The notes under the pieces are model-generated. The model did no database searches, was not told the DNA's origin, and saw only the letters and a program-made list of their open reading frames with translations. DNA of 64,000 nt from Halobacteriales archaeon YIM A00013 (GTDB taxonomy: Archaea > Halobacteriota > Halobacteria > Halobacteriales > Haloarculaceae). Position numbers and translations under genes: made by a program. The stretch's first letter is position 1. Every line of letters begins with the position of its first letter. The DNA lies in contig JAKCFM010000001.1 of NCBI GenBank assembly GCA_025041195.1, positions 2,170,001 through 2,234,000 on the forward strand. The letters are read 5' to 3'. Positions 1 through 9,415 of this stretch are shown here, piece after piece.

Positions 1-2
1 TC

Positions 3-755
3 GAGGGACTGATCGAGAACGACTGGTCGGAGACGCTCCCATGCTACCGGATGAACGGCACGGACACCAAGTGGTGGTATGACGACATCGTCGAGGTCAT
101 CGGACAGGCCGGCGAGTTCGTCGACACGATCATGGTGCCGATGGCGAACAACCCCGGTGTGGTCGCCTCCGTCGACAACCTGTTGACGGCCGTCGAAGAG
201 AACAACGGCCTCCCCGTGGGTGAGATCGGACTCCAGTGTCAGATCGAACACGCCGAGGGAATGACGAAGATCGAGTCGGTCGCAGAGGCCTCGGACCGCA
301 TCGAGTCGCTGGTGTTCGGCCCCGGCGATTACACCGCAAGCGTGGATGCGGCCGGGCTGACGATCGGCTCGGGCGAGGGCTATCCGGGCCACTACTGGCA
401 GTATCAGCTCTCACGAATCGCACACGTCGCCAAATCACACGGAATGCAGGTGATCGACGGGCCATACTCCGACATCGACAACGCGGCCGGATTTAACAAA
501 TCCTGTCAGAACGCGGCTCGCCTCGGCTGTGACGGCAAGTGGGCAATCCATCCAAGCCAGATCGAGCCGGCAAACGAAGTGTTTGCTCCAAGCCGTGAGG
601 AAGCGGATCGAGCAAAACGCATCGTCGATGAGTACGAGGCCGCAACCGACGCGGGATCCGGCGCGGTGAAAATCGACGGCGAGATGGTGGATGAAGCCAC
701 CAGAAAAATGGCCATCAACGTGATGCGCCAGGCCGACCAGGCCGGGATGTACTGA
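3..755 (+). CDS. HpcH/HpaI aldolase / citrate lyase beta (CitE-like) family protein, 5' truncated by window edge
   Basis: The reading frame is open from the window edge, so the N-terminus lies outside; about 250 residues remain. The family cleaves or forms C-C bonds in CoA thioesters such as malyl-CoA or citramalyl-CoA, with Mg2+ held by acidic residues. The sequence shows the family pattern: an Ile-Met-Val-Pro (IMVP) strand, the Gln-Ile-Glu (QIEH) segment, the V-F-G-P-G-D-Y metal and substrate loop, and the late K-W-A-I-H-P-S-Q-I motif typical of CitE-like lyases. In haloarchaea close homologues are annotated as L-malyl-CoA/beta-methylmalyl-CoA lyase, so a role in the methylaspartate or glyoxylate-linked acetyl-CoA pathway is plausible. 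The substrate cannot be settled from this fragment. Confidence 0.85.
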   Translation, partial: EGLIENDWSETLPCYRMNGTDTKWWYDDIVEVIGQAGEFVDTIMVPMANNPGVVASVDNLLTAVEENNGLPVGEIGLQCQIEHAEGMTKIESVAEASDRIESLVFGPGDYTASVDAAGLTIGSGEGYPGHYWQYQLSRIAHVAKSHGMQVIDGPYSDIDNAAGFNKSCQNAARLGCDGKWAIHPSQIEPANEVFAPSREEADRAKRIVDEYEAATDAGSGAVKIDGEMVDEATRKMAINVMRQADQAGMY

Positions 756-773
756 ACGCAACAGACTGCCAAC

Positions 774-1070
774 TCACTCTATCGTTTCCGTCGCGCCCCA
801 GCCACCGGTTGCATCCGCAGCCGGATGGGTCGTGTATTCGATTGTGGTCGATTCCGTGAGCGTGCCATCTCCGTGGACATCCGTGACGACGAACGGAACG
901 TAGTGTGCACCGCCACAACAGCCGGTGTCGACGAACTCTTCGAACTGGTCACCTTCGCTGAGTGTCTCGTGTGAGCGACGCAACCAGGCCCTGAAATGGG
1001 GCTGGTTGATCTGTAGTCGCCCCCAGTCACTCAGTTCGTCGGGATGGGAGAGAACGACGTGTGTGATCAT
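774..1070 (-). CDS. Conserved haloarchaeal hypothetical protein
   Basis: This is an acidic 98-residue protein lying 42 bases downstream of the RNase R gene on the same strand, possibly co-transcribed. The ATG at 1070 (M-I-T-H-V-V) is preferred because the longer frame up to 1112 would begin at the stop of the upstream gene. The most striking element is a D-T-G-C-C-G-G-A-H segment near residue 50, which could bind a metal or a thiol partner, followed by beta-rich sequence. I do not recognise a functional family. Confidence 0.6.
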   Translation of the reverse strand: MITHVVLSHPDELSDWGRLQINQPHFRAWLRRSHETLSEGDQFEEFVDTGCCGGAHYVPFVVTDVHGDGTLTESTTIEYTTHPAADATGGWGATETIE

Positions 1071-1112
1071 ACCACAATATACGGTCCCCGCAGCCGAGAA
1101 TGTTGCGGGCAA

Positions 1113-2408
1113 CTACTCCGCTTCTTCTTCGTCGTCGAGAATCTCAAGCCCGCGGTTGTTGACAGCGTACGGATCGAGACCAACCTCTTCGAGGAACTGC
1201 TTGTACTCGCGTTCACAGCGTTCTGCGGCCTGTTGTTTTTCGGAGGCCCGATCACAGAGCTGGAGGAGATCAACTGGCACATCGTTCGTATACACGATCC
1301 AGTGGTTGATCAGATCTGAAAGCCGTCGGATCGGACTGGTGAAATGGCCGTAGATCTCGAAATTGAGCGCGTGGTGGCCACCAAATGGATCGTTCATATA
1401 CTTTGCGCGAGGCATCACGCGCATCACCGCGCGCTGAATCTTGTTCAGCTGTCTGTCTGGCGCCGCCTCCAGCGCCGCGTTGACCGCCTTTCTGGGGTCA
1501 TCCCACGAGCTTCCGGGGATCGAGACGCCGTTGAGCTCCTGGATCTCCCGGAGCGCCTTGTCCCATTCGTCCGGCGAGGGCTGTGGATGAACGCGATACA
1601 TGGCCTCAACGCCACGATCCCACATGAGTTCGTGTGTGACGGCTTTGTTCGCCTTGAGCATGCACTCCTCGATAATAGTGTGTGCGCGATCGCGGCTCGG
1701 ATTCAACACGAGCGAGCCATCGGCCTTCCGCTGTTCGTGCATCTGATCGGCGAGTTCGAAGACGAGTGCACATTCATCGTGCAACGGCGCGTCCGGATCG
1801 TCGAGACGCTGTTCGCACTCGTTGTAGGTGAGGCGCTCGTCACTGTTGATAACGGATTTGTAGATATCGATCTCTTCGTACGAGAGCGTCTCCGGGTCGA
1901 GATGCATTTCGACCGTGTGTGCTAGACGGTCCTCCTGGGGAACGAGTGAACAGACCGTCTCTGCGAGCACCGGCGGAAGCATATGAATCGTGTAGGCCGG
2001 AAGATAGACGGTGTTGCCCCGCTCAATCGCCTCTTTCCACATACTGCTTTCGGGATGGACGTAGTGGGTGACGTCTGCGATATGAACCCAGAGGATGAAC
2101 TCCTCATCCGTCCGTTCGATGCTGATGGCGTCATCGAAATCCTGCGCGTCGATGGGATCAGTCGTCCACGTCGTTTTCTCGCGTAAGTCCACTCGCTCGT
2201 CGATTTCCCCCTCGATTTCAGCACCCACAGTGTCCGTTCGCTCGGTTGCCTCCTCGATGACTTCGGGGGGGAACGCATCTCGGATTTCGAACTTCTCAAA
2301 GAGCTCTTCGCGTTTGTTTTCCAGATGGCGTGCCAGCTCAGCGTCGATCGTGACCGGCCCCTGGCCTTCGGCCGTCCCAGCCGCGGCTTGATCCTGAGGA
2401 TTGCTCAT
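1113..2408 (-). CDS. rnr: RNase R-type exoribonuclease (RNB domain)
   Basis: A 3'-5' exoribonuclease for RNA turnover. The 431-residue protein is almost only the RNB catalytic domain. It has a short N-terminal region, then the hallmark I-D-A-Q-D-F-D-D-A segment at residues 86-94 with the Mg-binding aspartates, H-I-A-D-V-T-H-Y-V near 115, and late F-T-S-P-I-R-R and D-L-I-N-H motifs. The cold-shock and S1 RNA-binding domains of bacterial RNase R are absent, so it is much shorter than the ~800-residue bacterial enzyme. Haloarchaea lack the archaeal exosome and are known to use this small RNase R instead (established for Haloferax). A small zinc-binding protein gene lies 51 bases upstream on the same strand. 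Confidence 0.93.
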   Translation of the reverse strand: MSNPQDQAAAGTAEGQGPVTIDAELARHLENKREELFEKFEIRDAFPPEVIEEATERTDTVGAEIEGEIDERVDLREKTTWTTDPIDAQDFDDAISIERTDEEFILWVHIADVTHYVHPESSMWKEAIERGNTVYLPAYTIHMLPPVLAETVCSLVPQEDRLAHTVEMHLDPETLSYEEIDIYKSVINSDERLTYNECEQRLDDPDAPLHDECALVFELADQMHEQRKADGSLVLNPSRDRAHTIIEECMLKANKAVTHELMWDRGVEAMYRVHPQPSPDEWDKALREIQELNGVSIPGSSWDDPRKAVNAALEAAPDRQLNKIQRAVMRVMPRAKYMNDPFGGHHALNFEIYGHFTSPIRRLSDLINHWIVYTNDVPVDLLQLCDRASEKQQAAERCEREYKQFLEEVGLDPYAVNNRGLEILDDEEEAE

Positions 2409-2453
2409 ACCGAACGTACAGGAGAGGGATAGTTAGCTTTCGCGGTGAGGACA

Positions 2454-2759
2454 CTACCGATCGTCGAACTGCACCGATTGATTTTCAAATTCGGAGACGA
2501 GCTGGTAGTAGCGCCGAATGAACTCGGCGTTCGTACTGCCCGATGACTGCTCTACGGCGACGAGGAGTTGCTCTAGGCGCTCGCGGGAGTGGTGATCAAT
2601 CTCTCGGTAGCACGGCTTACAGAGGTGCTCGAACGATTTCTTCCGTCGATTCCAGCGATTACCCTGTTTGTCGTACTCGCGCGCAGACGACCGGGAGACC
2701 CTCGACCCACAGCTGATGCAGGTGACACAGTCACGTGATCCGAGCCCTAGATCCCACAT
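2454..2759 (-). CDS. Small zinc-ribbon haloarchaeal protein (DUF7562-like)
   Basis: A 101-residue basic and hydrophilic protein starting M-W-D-L-G-L-G-S-R-D. It contains C-I-S-C-G near the N-terminus and C-K-P-C about 40 residues later, giving a C2-C2 zinc ribbon, followed by a helical acidic tail. The shape, including the S-R-S-S-A-R-E-Y-D segment between the cysteine pairs, matches a conserved haloarchaeal family that I associate with DUF7562; no function is known to me. An upstream in-frame ATG at 2786 exists, but the downstream start fits the family better. It precedes RNase R on the same strand, which hints at an RNA-related role but does not prove it. Confidence 0.7.
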   Translation of the reverse strand: MWDLGLGSRDCVTCISCGSRVSRSSAREYDKQGNRWNRRKKSFEHLCKPCYREIDHHSRERLEQLLVAVEQSSGSTNAEFIRRYYQLVSEFENQSVQFDDR

Positions 2760-2825
2760 ACTCTGTAGGCTCTCTCGTGAGAGCACTTAGCTTTACACCA
2801 CAGTTTATTGATTATAAGTTGTCAT

Positions 2826-3896
2826 TCACCAGCCGGCGACCTGATCGAGATCGTCGAGAAACGCCTCAAGCATCGATCGAGTAACGTGGGGCATCATAAC
2901 GACACGAAGTTCGTCAGCACCAGTTTTCGAGATTCGCCAGCCCTCCTCGCGCAGGGTAGAGATTGTTGCTGCAGGGAGATCCGCCGACACGAGCGGGAGT
3001 TCGGGTGAGACCACTGAAACGCCCCGCGCAGTGAGTTCATCGGCCAGCCACTCGGCGTTTTCCTGAGCGGTTTCGGCGGCCGACCGATAGCCATCCGGCC
3101 AGAGCGCCTCCATCGCGGCGACGGCACTTGCGACACCCGCCCCACTTCTCGTGCCGGTGAGGGTCACCTGTGAGGTGGATTCGAGATACGGGGTGTCAAT
3201 AGCCAGCGGATCAAGCAACGCAGCTGAGCGGGCGAGCAAGCCACCCGCAGGCACGACCGCCTGGCCCATCTTGTGTGGATCGATCGTCATCGTGTCGATC
3301 TCGGCGTCGGCAAAGTTCCAGTTGTGGTCGGTGAACGGGAGAACAAATCCGCCCCAGGCCGCATCGACGTGACAGAGCGCGCCATACTCATGGGCGAGCG
3401 TCGCAATCTCCGGAATTGGATCGACGCGCCCATACTCGGTCGTTCCGGCGACACCAACAACCAGCACGGTGTTCGAATCAACCAGCGTTTCCATCGCCGA
3501 TAGATCGGCCCTGTACTCAGAAAGCGGCGCACGACGGAGTTCGACCGAGAGCACATCCGCCGCCTTTGTGAAGCTGAAATGGGCGCTTTCGGGCACTACC
3601 ACGTTCGGCTGTCCGCCTGCCTGTTTGTTTCGAGCCCGATTTCGAGCGATCCTGACGGCCTGAATGTTCGCCTCCGTTCCACCCGACGCGATGTAGCCAG
3701 CGGCCTCCGGATGGCCAGCGAGTTCGCCGAGCAGTTCGACCGCTTCGGTCTCCAGTCTCCCGACGGTTTCGTAGGTCCCCGGATCGCCAGGATTAGTGGC
3801 CAGAAACCGCTCTGCGGCGGCGCGGGCGGCCGGATGGGGAACCGTACACATCGATGAGAGAACACGAGCAAAATCCTGCGGTTCGGCCCGCTGCAT
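2826..3896 (-). CDS. mfnA: MfnA-type PLP-dependent decarboxylase (L-tyrosine / L-aspartate decarboxylase)
   Basis: A 356-residue group II PLP decarboxylase. The PLP lysine is in the T-I-D-P-H-K-M-G-Q segment, the cofactor-facing H-V-D-A-A-W-G-G motif precedes it, and the G-G-T-E-A-N-I substrate loop lies near residue 72. The start M-Q-R-A-E-P leads directly into [14 protein letters not shown], as in archaeal MfnA. In methanogens MfnA makes tyramine for methanofuran. Haloarchaea lack methanofuran, and there the enzyme is thought to make beta-alanine from aspartate for coenzyme A. Aspartate decarboxylase is therefore the more likely activity here. Confidence 0.88.
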   Translation of the reverse strand: MQRAEPQDFARVLSSMCTVPHPAARAAAERFLATNPGDPGTYETVGRLETEAVELLGELAGHPEAAGYIASGGTEANIQAVRIARNRARNKQAGGQPNVVVPESAHFSFTKAADVLSVELRRAPLSEYRADLSAMETLVDSNTVLVVGVAGTTEYGRVDPIPEIATLAHEYGALCHVDAAWGGFVLPFTDHNWNFADAEIDTMTIDPHKMGQAVVPAGGLLARSAALLDPLAIDTPYLESTSQVTLTGTRSGAGVASAVAAMEALWPDGYRSAAETAQENAEWLADELTARGVSVVSPELPLVSADLPAATISTLREEGWRISKTGADELRVVMMPHVTRSMLEAFLDDLDQVAGW

Positions 3897-3984
3897 GGCT
3901 ACTCTATAAAACTCGTGGCTTTATCCATTGCGTTATCCCGTCAGTTTTCCTGTGTATCTCCGCCGGCGATCGGTTGGACGGATA

Positions 3985-5676
3985 TCACTCGATTGAAATG
4001 TCGTAGACGATCGTCAGAAACGGCCGGCCAAACAGCCACATTCGGTGTTCTGCGGTGCATTCGATCGATTGGTCCGGGGCTGGACGGATCCGGAACGTCT
4101 CATGCATGGGGAGCCGGAGTGGCCCGATCGGCGTGCGGATGAACATGCCCGTGTCGGTCGTCGGGCCGTCAGATCGGAGCGATAGCCCCGCACTGTCCGG
4201 GAGCGCCTCCATCCACAACACCGCAGAGAGCGTACTCCAGGGGAGTGGGAGCCCGATTGACATCGTCGCTCCATCACCACTCAGATCGGTGGTGTAGGCG
4301 GCGACGAACACGGCGTCGCCGGTCGTCATATCCTCTCGAATCCAGGCTCGAACGTCATCGCGGCCATCGGCGTCATCGTTCACGTCGACGATTCGACTGT
4401 TCGTCCGGTGAGAGCCTGCGTCGGGGCCAGGAAGGGCGAGCTGGCCGATTTTGGTGGTGAGCCGGGTACCGAGTTGCGCAAGTAGTCGAAAGCCTGCGTG
4501 GTAAGTCAGCTCGTAGTCGAGTTCGTACTCTGCAGTTCGTTCGTAGAAGCGCCGAACTGCTGGATCGACGGCTGTCGGATCGAAATCGTCGCGTTCGTAC
4601 GCTGCAAGCGAGCGCAGCTGCCCGATCGGCGTGCCAGGACCGTCGAGATCGTTGCGCGAGAGATAGTCGCTCCCAACACGTCCGTTTGAGGAAAGCGCAC
4701 TCAGCGAAACCGTTGCGGGCTGGAGTGTCGGCGGGGGATCGATCGCCCAACCGACTGCGCTCAGGAGAGCAAAGCCAATCGCGTTGAGCTGTCCGTGGAG
4801 GCGGACCATTGTCTCGATCGTCAGCCCGAAGAGCTGGCGCTCAAGAAAGACGGACAGTCCAAACACGAGTGCAAACACCATTGACACCGAGACGGCAGTC
4901 GCTCCGATCGCAAGCAAGAGCTGTTGTAGCGGGTGTGTTCGCCGTGGGACGAGCCACGCCAGTACACCCAGACCGAAGCTCGTGATGGCGGCCGTCAGAA
5001 TGACCACCGAGACAATCTCGACGATCGGCGATAGCGTGATTCCGGCGGCGATCAGCCCGGGACCGATAATGATCGCGAGCGTACTCCATCGGTACCACAG
5101 ACGGCGACGGTGAGATCGAGTGTAATCAATCGCCCGACCAGCCAGTCCGGCGAGTGTCGCCACCGCAAAGCCAGCGTAATGAAAATGAACCGCGGTGAAA
5201 AAGACGATCAGTGGCCCAAAATCCAGCGGGGTGAGTCCCGCGCGACTCAGCAGGAGCCAACCACCGCCCACTGGTAGATAGAGCAGTCCAGCGTCGACGG
5301 CCAGCGCAGCGATCGGCCGGAAGCCACGATACCCGACCCGCTGGACGCCCCAGAGTGCGACCAGCAGCGTGACGAAAAACCAGGGGAGCGCCAAAAGTGC
5401 CCCACGCACTCCTGCCGGTTGTGTGAACGAGACGAGCAGCGCAGTAGCCCCAATGGGTTGTGCGAGCAAGGCGTACTGCTGAAAGCGTGACTGAAACGAC
5501 CGATCGAGCTGATGAACGAGCACCTCCACGACGACCAGCGGAGAAAGCAACAACAGCCACTCGAATCGTGTGAATATACCAAGCGCACCCAAAATCAGCC
5601 AGGCAGCGCCACCGAGCACGGCGCTGAGCGTTGTCAATCGGTGCAGCCGGGCCGGATCCACCTGAAACTCGCGCAC
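3985..5676 (-). CDS. YndJ-like multi-pass membrane protein
   Basis: About 563 residues: an N-terminal membrane part of roughly ten hydrophobic segments (to about residue 320) and a soluble C-terminal part rich in beta strands. The A-V-H-F-H-Y-A-G-F motif inside the membrane region is characteristic of the YndJ family, whose function is not established. I chose the GTG at 5676 because a TTTTATC box sits about 25 bases upstream, which fits a leaderless transcript. A longer frame would begin at the ATG at 5757. The gene is divergent from the RidA gene, with about 130 bases between the two proposed starts. Confidence 0.7.
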   Translation of the reverse strand: MREFQVDPARLHRLTTLSAVLGGAAWLILGALGIFTRFEWLLLLSPLVVVEVLVHQLDRSFQSRFQQYALLAQPIGATALLVSFTQPAGVRGALLALPWFFVTLLVALWGVQRVGYRGFRPIAALAVDAGLLYLPVGGGWLLLSRAGLTPLDFGPLIVFFTAVHFHYAGFAVATLAGLAGRAIDYTRSHRRRLWYRWSTLAIIIGPGLIAAGITLSPIVEIVSVVILTAAITSFGLGVLAWLVPRRTHPLQQLLLAIGATAVSVSMVFALVFGLSVFLERQLFGLTIETMVRLHGQLNAIGFALLSAVGWAIDPPPTLQPATVSLSALSSNGRVGSDYLSRNDLDGPGTPIGQLRSLAAYERDDFDPTAVDPAVRRFYERTAEYELDYELTYHAGFRLLAQLGTRLTTKIGQLALPGPDAGSHRTNSRIVDVNDDADGRDDVRAWIREDMTTGDAVFVAAYTTDLSGDGATMSIGLPLPWSTLSAVLWMEALPDSAGLSLRSDGPTTDTGMFIRTPIGPLRLPMHETFRIRPAPDQSIECTAEHRMWLFGRPFLTIVYDISIE

Positions 5677-5807
5677 AGTGGAATGTCCACTGCACGAGAT
5701 AAAATCATTGTCGGAGGACGACCCCAGCAACGTGCCCGAACGCGGTCTCTCCGGCAATCGGTGTCTATCTCCGTCACCCTTTTATTCCATTATAGTAACA
5801 ATTGTCC

Positions 5808-6275
5808 GTGAAAAAGACCATCCTCGCTCCAGAGCTGGCCGACCTCCCGGGGAGTGATTACGAGACGACCGCTTCCTCGCTGGCGGTCATTACACATCAC
5901 GATGACCACCGGGCGGTGAACGTTTCGGGGTTGGCATACCCAGGGGTCGAAACGATCACGGCGCAGACGCGAGCGATACTCGAATTTCTCGAAAAACTAC
6001 TCAAAACTGAGCTGGATGGGTCGCTCGACGACGTAACGGTCACCCGGTTTTTCGTGGTGGAGTCGAAACTCACCACGGAAACGAGAACCAGAATCCACGA
6101 ATGCCGCCACGAATTCTTTTCATCCACACACCGTCCGGCAAGCACGATGGTCGGAGTTTCTGCACTTGCTGACGAGCGGATGCACGTTGAACTCGAAGCA
6201 GAAGCCGTGATTCCGGATTCCGGATGGGAGACGAACGTCGTTTCGCTATCGGCTGGAGCGGACGGTGAGAATTGA
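5808..6275 (+). CDS. RidA/YjgF/YER057c/UK114 family protein
   Basis: A 155-residue single-domain protein of the RidA family, many of whose members hydrolyse reactive enamine/imine intermediates from PLP enzymes. The C-terminal half carries the family pattern of H-R-P-A-S-T-M-V-G-V followed by a M-H-V-E-L-E-A-E-A strand. The N-terminal half is longer than in classical 125-residue RidA, as is common in haloarchaeal members. The canonical catalytic Arg is plausibly in the H-R-P-A-S segment. The GTG at 5808 is 22-28 bases after a TTTTATT box (5780-5786), which supports a leaderless start; a TTG six bases upstream is the alternative. Confidence 0.75.
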   Translation: MKKTILAPELADLPGSDYETTASSLAVITHHDDHRAVNVSGLAYPGVETITAQTRAILEFLEKLLKTELDGSLDDVTVTRFFVVESKLTTETRTRIHECRHEFFSSTHRPASTMVGVSALADERMHVELEAEAVIPDSGWETNVVSLSAGADGEN

Positions 6276-6283
6276 TAATTGGG

Positions 6284-6733
6284 CTAGAAATTTCCAAGGA
6301 AGCAGTTGGCCGCCTCCATATACACTATATCAACCAACGAGAGAATACCGATCGGAACGAGGGCGGCAACGATCGAGAGCACACCGTCCAGCGATAGAGA
6401 ACCCGACCCCGAAACGGAGAGCATCAGCCGGAGGAACCCCTTCAGCACGAAGTAGACTACCACGAGCTGGATGCTCCGATGAAACACCCAGATCACTGCC
6501 CCCGTACAGAGTGCTGCGTCCTTTGCTCCCAGAATAGTCCCAACCCCGTACACCGCCACGAACACGGAGAACACCACTACCGAAACGCCAAGCGAGAGCA
6601 AAATGTCGTGGCGGCCTGGCAAAAACAACCCATATCTGCCGTACTTGCCGTATTTTTTTGCCGTGCTGGCGTACCCCTTTCCTTGCTTGATTGGCCCAAA
6701 CAACAGCAGTGGACCACCGCCACTCTGTGCCAT
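6284..6733 (-). CDS. Hypothetical membrane protein
   Basis: A 149-residue protein with a short Gly/Lys/Tyr-rich cytosolic N-terminus (repeated Lys-Tyr-Gly), then about three hydrophobic segments at roughly residues 45-67, 75-100 and 115-140. No recognised domain. It converges with the RidA gene, with eight bases between the two stop codons. Haloarchaea carry many such small membrane proteins. Confidence 0.55.
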   Translation of the reverse strand: MAQSGGGPLLLFGPIKQGKGYASTAKKYGKYGRYGLFLPGRHDILLSLGVSVVVFSVFVAVYGVGTILGAKDAALCTGAVIWVFHRSIQLVVVYFVLKGFLRLMLSVSGSGSLSLDGVLSIVAALVPIGILSLVDIVYMEAANCFLGNF

Positions 6734-6834
6734 ACACTGAACGTACTCTCACCGCCGAATGAAAATATTACTGAAACAAGTGAACGAATACAAATAGCGA
6801 ACGGATGCAACCAGTACGCAGACGCAAGTATCCC

Positions 6835-9117
6835 TTATTCGCGAACGGATTCGAGCAAGAGCTTCTGTTCGACGCGTTTGACCTCATGCTGGACGTCCCT
6901 GACGGCGTCAATGTTGGCGCTAATTGAACTCACGCCGGTGTTGACGAGATACTGCACCATCCGTGGCTTCGAGCCGGCCTGCCCACAGATGCTCGTGTCG
7001 ACGCCGTTTTCGCGACACGTTTCGATCGTGTCGCCGATGAGCTGTAACACGGCCGGGTGGAGTTCGTCGAACCGGCCAGCAACGTTCTCATTGTTTCGAT
7101 CGACAGCGAGCGTATACTGCGTCAGATCGTTCGTTCCAAAGGACGCGAACTTGATCCCAGCAGTTGCCATCTCATCGACACAGAGCGCGCTGGCTGGTGT
7201 TTCGATCATCACACCCCAGGATCTGATATCGGGGTCGATCCCGGCGTCTTCCATGAGAGATTTCGCCCGATAGACGTCTTCAGCGTCGTTGACGAGCGGG
7301 AACATGATCTCGACGTTGTCGTAGCCCATATCGAAGAGACGACGGAACGCCTCAAGTTCGTGCTCGAACAGCTCCGTCCGGTCGAGACTCCGACGAATGC
7401 CACGATAGCCAAGCATCGGATTGTGTTCGTCTGGTTCGTCACCGCCGCCTTCGAGCTGGCGGAACTCGTCAGTTGGCGCATCGAGCGTTCGAACTCGTAC
7501 CGGCCGTGGGTAGAACTCATCCGCCACGTGGCGAACGCCGCTGACGATCTCCTCGATATAGGCATCAACGCCGTGATCCTCGATGTATTTTCGAGGGGTC
7601 TTGTTCGTCGAGAGGATCATGTGCTCAAGCCGGAGCAGCCCGACACCGTCCGCACCAGTTGCTGCTGCACGCTGGGCCGCATCCGGAATCGAGACGTTCA
7701 CCTTCACCTCCGTCGCGGTCATCGGCTTGACCGGATTCTGTGGTTTTACGTCAGCAAACTGCTCGTCGTGGTCCGGTTCTTTCGTTTTCCCCGCTTCGAC
7801 CGTCCCTTTATCACCGTCGATGGTGAGCAGCTGTCCATCAGAAACTTCCGCTGTTGCACTGGTGGCTCCGACGACGGCCGGAACGCCGAGTTCGCGGGAG
7901 ACAATCGCTGCGTGTGACGTCATCCCTCCCTCGTCGGTGATGATGCCATCGGCGCGTTTCATCGCTGGCACCATATCCGGGGTCGTCATCTCCGTGACGA
8001 TGATGTCGCCTTCACCAACCTTATCGAGCTGATCAAGCTTGGTGACGATCTGTGCCGGTCCCGTTGCGACGCCAGGACTCGCACCCAATCCCTTGACGAG
8101 CACGTCGGCCTGCTGTTTTTGTTGTTGGACGCCACCACCATCGGTTGCTTCTCCGGCGATGGGTGTCTCGGACTCGGTGATCGTCGTAATCGGTCGTGAC
8201 TGGAGCATGAACACCTCGCCGTCGATGATCGCCCATTCTACGTCCTGGGGCGTATCGTAATGAGTTTCGACCAGCTGACCGAGTTCAGTGAGTCGCTCGA
8301 TTTCGCCGTTGGCGAGCACCCGTTCGGTTCGTTTTTCCTCTGGCACGTCGGTCTCGACCGTTTCGCCAGTCTCGGGGTCTTTCACGTGCTGCACCTTCTT
8401 ATCGGCAACCGTGACGGTCGTTGGTTCGGCCGTCTCGGGATCGATGACGTAGTTGTCCGGTGAGACTGACCCGGAGACGACGGCCTCGCCAAGCCCCCAC
8501 GCCGCCTCAACGATGATCTCATCCGCACCAGTCGATGGGTGGCTGGTGAACATAACGCCGCTTTTCTCTGCATCGACCATCTGCTGGACGACAACCGCGA
8601 TGTCGACCAGATCGTGATCGAAGCCCTGCTCTTCACGGTAGTAAATCGCGCGCTTGGTGAACAGCGACGCCCAGCACTCTTTGACCCGCTCTAGGAGGTG
8701 CTCACGGGTGATGTTCAGAAAGGTCTCCTGTTGGCCAGCAAAGCTTGCGTCCGGGAGATCTTCTGCGGTGGCAGACGAGCGGACGGCAACGAATGAATCG
8801 CCATCACCGAGCTCGTCGTACGCCGACACGATGCCTTCAGCGATATCCTCGGGGAGTTCGGTCTCCAGAATCAGCTCGGCCGCCCGCTCCTGGGCCGCCG
8901 CCAGCGCCGAGGAATCGTCAGGATCGATGTCGACCGCCTCAAACAGCGCCGTATCGATCCCCGTCTGCTCGATGAACGACCGATACGTCCCCGCCGTTAC
9001 AACGAATCCTCCGGGAACAGGCAGACCGGCCCCCGTGAGTTCGCCGAGCGACGCCCCTTTCCCACCAACGGAATCGAGGTCGTCCGACCCGATCGTATCC
9101 AGCCAGAGTACAGCCAT
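6835..9117 (-). CDS. ppsA: Phosphoenolpyruvate synthase (pyruvate, water dikinase)
   Basis: Converts pyruvate, ATP and water to PEP, AMP and phosphate for gluconeogenesis. The 760-residue protein has the standard order: an N-terminal ATP-grasp domain (S-V-G-G-K-G-A-S-L-G-E-L at the start, then V-A-V-R-S-S-A-T-A-E-D-L), a swivelling phosphohistidine domain with G-G-M-T-S-H-A-A-I-V-S-R-E-L-G holding the phosphorylated His, and a C-terminal PEP/pyruvate TIM barrel ending with F-G-T-N-D-L-T-Q and the C-G-Q-A-G catalytic loop. The ATG at 9117 (M-A-V-L-W-L-D) is chosen over an upstream one at 9180 because it starts exactly where the family begins. It faces away from the next gene across a 298-base divergent intergenic region. 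Confidence 0.97.
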   Translation of the reverse strand: MAVLWLDTIGSDDLDSVGGKGASLGELTGAGLPVPGGFVVTAGTYRSFIEQTGIDTALFEAVDIDPDDSSALAAAQERAAELILETELPEDIAEGIVSAYDELGDGDSFVAVRSSATAEDLPDASFAGQQETFLNITREHLLERVKECWASLFTKRAIYYREEQGFDHDLVDIAVVVQQMVDAEKSGVMFTSHPSTGADEIIVEAAWGLGEAVVSGSVSPDNYVIDPETAEPTTVTVADKKVQHVKDPETGETVETDVPEEKRTERVLANGEIERLTELGQLVETHYDTPQDVEWAIIDGEVFMLQSRPITTITESETPIAGEATDGGGVQQQKQQADVLVKGLGASPGVATGPAQIVTKLDQLDKVGEGDIIVTEMTTPDMVPAMKRADGIITDEGGMTSHAAIVSRELGVPAVVGATSATAEVSDGQLLTIDGDKGTVEAGKTKEPDHDEQFADVKPQNPVKPMTATEVKVNVSIPDAAQRAAATGADGVGLLRLEHMILSTNKTPRKYIEDHGVDAYIEEIVSGVRHVADEFYPRPVRVRTLDAPTDEFRQLEGGGDEPDEHNPMLGYRGIRRSLDRTELFEHELEAFRRLFDMGYDNVEIMFPLVNDAEDVYRAKSLMEDAGIDPDIRSWGVMIETPASALCVDEMATAGIKFASFGTNDLTQYTLAVDRNNENVAGRFDELHPAVLQLIGDTIETCRENGVDTSICGQAGSKPRMVQYLVNTGVSSISANIDAVRDVQHEVKRVEQKLLLESVRE

Positions 9118-9415
9118 TGCGTATTCGATAGCTCGCCAAGGCGAATAAAGAACCTTCCGACCGACGCGAATAGAATTCACTCGAAAGTGGATTGTAGATT
9201 GGACCGAGTGTTGCCCGAAAGGACAGAGCTAATTGCTTGTATGAGATCGATTGGGTGCGAGTAGTTATGTATTACCATGACCCCGACCACCTTGATTTTT
9301 TCGGAAATATTCACTATCGGATGGCAGCCACGTGTTCCACGGTGCGATCGGAGCGATTGCCGTGGGAACCCACCTCTGGCAATTTTTATCCGTGGTGGGA
9401 GGTGAGGACCAGCAT
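9118..9415. promoter_or_regulatory. Divergent intergenic region between ppsA and the phosphoribosyltransferase
   Basis: Roughly 300 bases with no supportable gene. A TATA-like A-rich/T-rich stretch at 9380-9390 (caatttttatc) lies about 27-35 bases before the phosphoribosyltransferase ATG, in the position expected for a short-leader haloarchaeal promoter. An AT-rich stretch beyond 9117 would serve ppsA. No operator or riboswitch structure is evident. Confidence 0.45.
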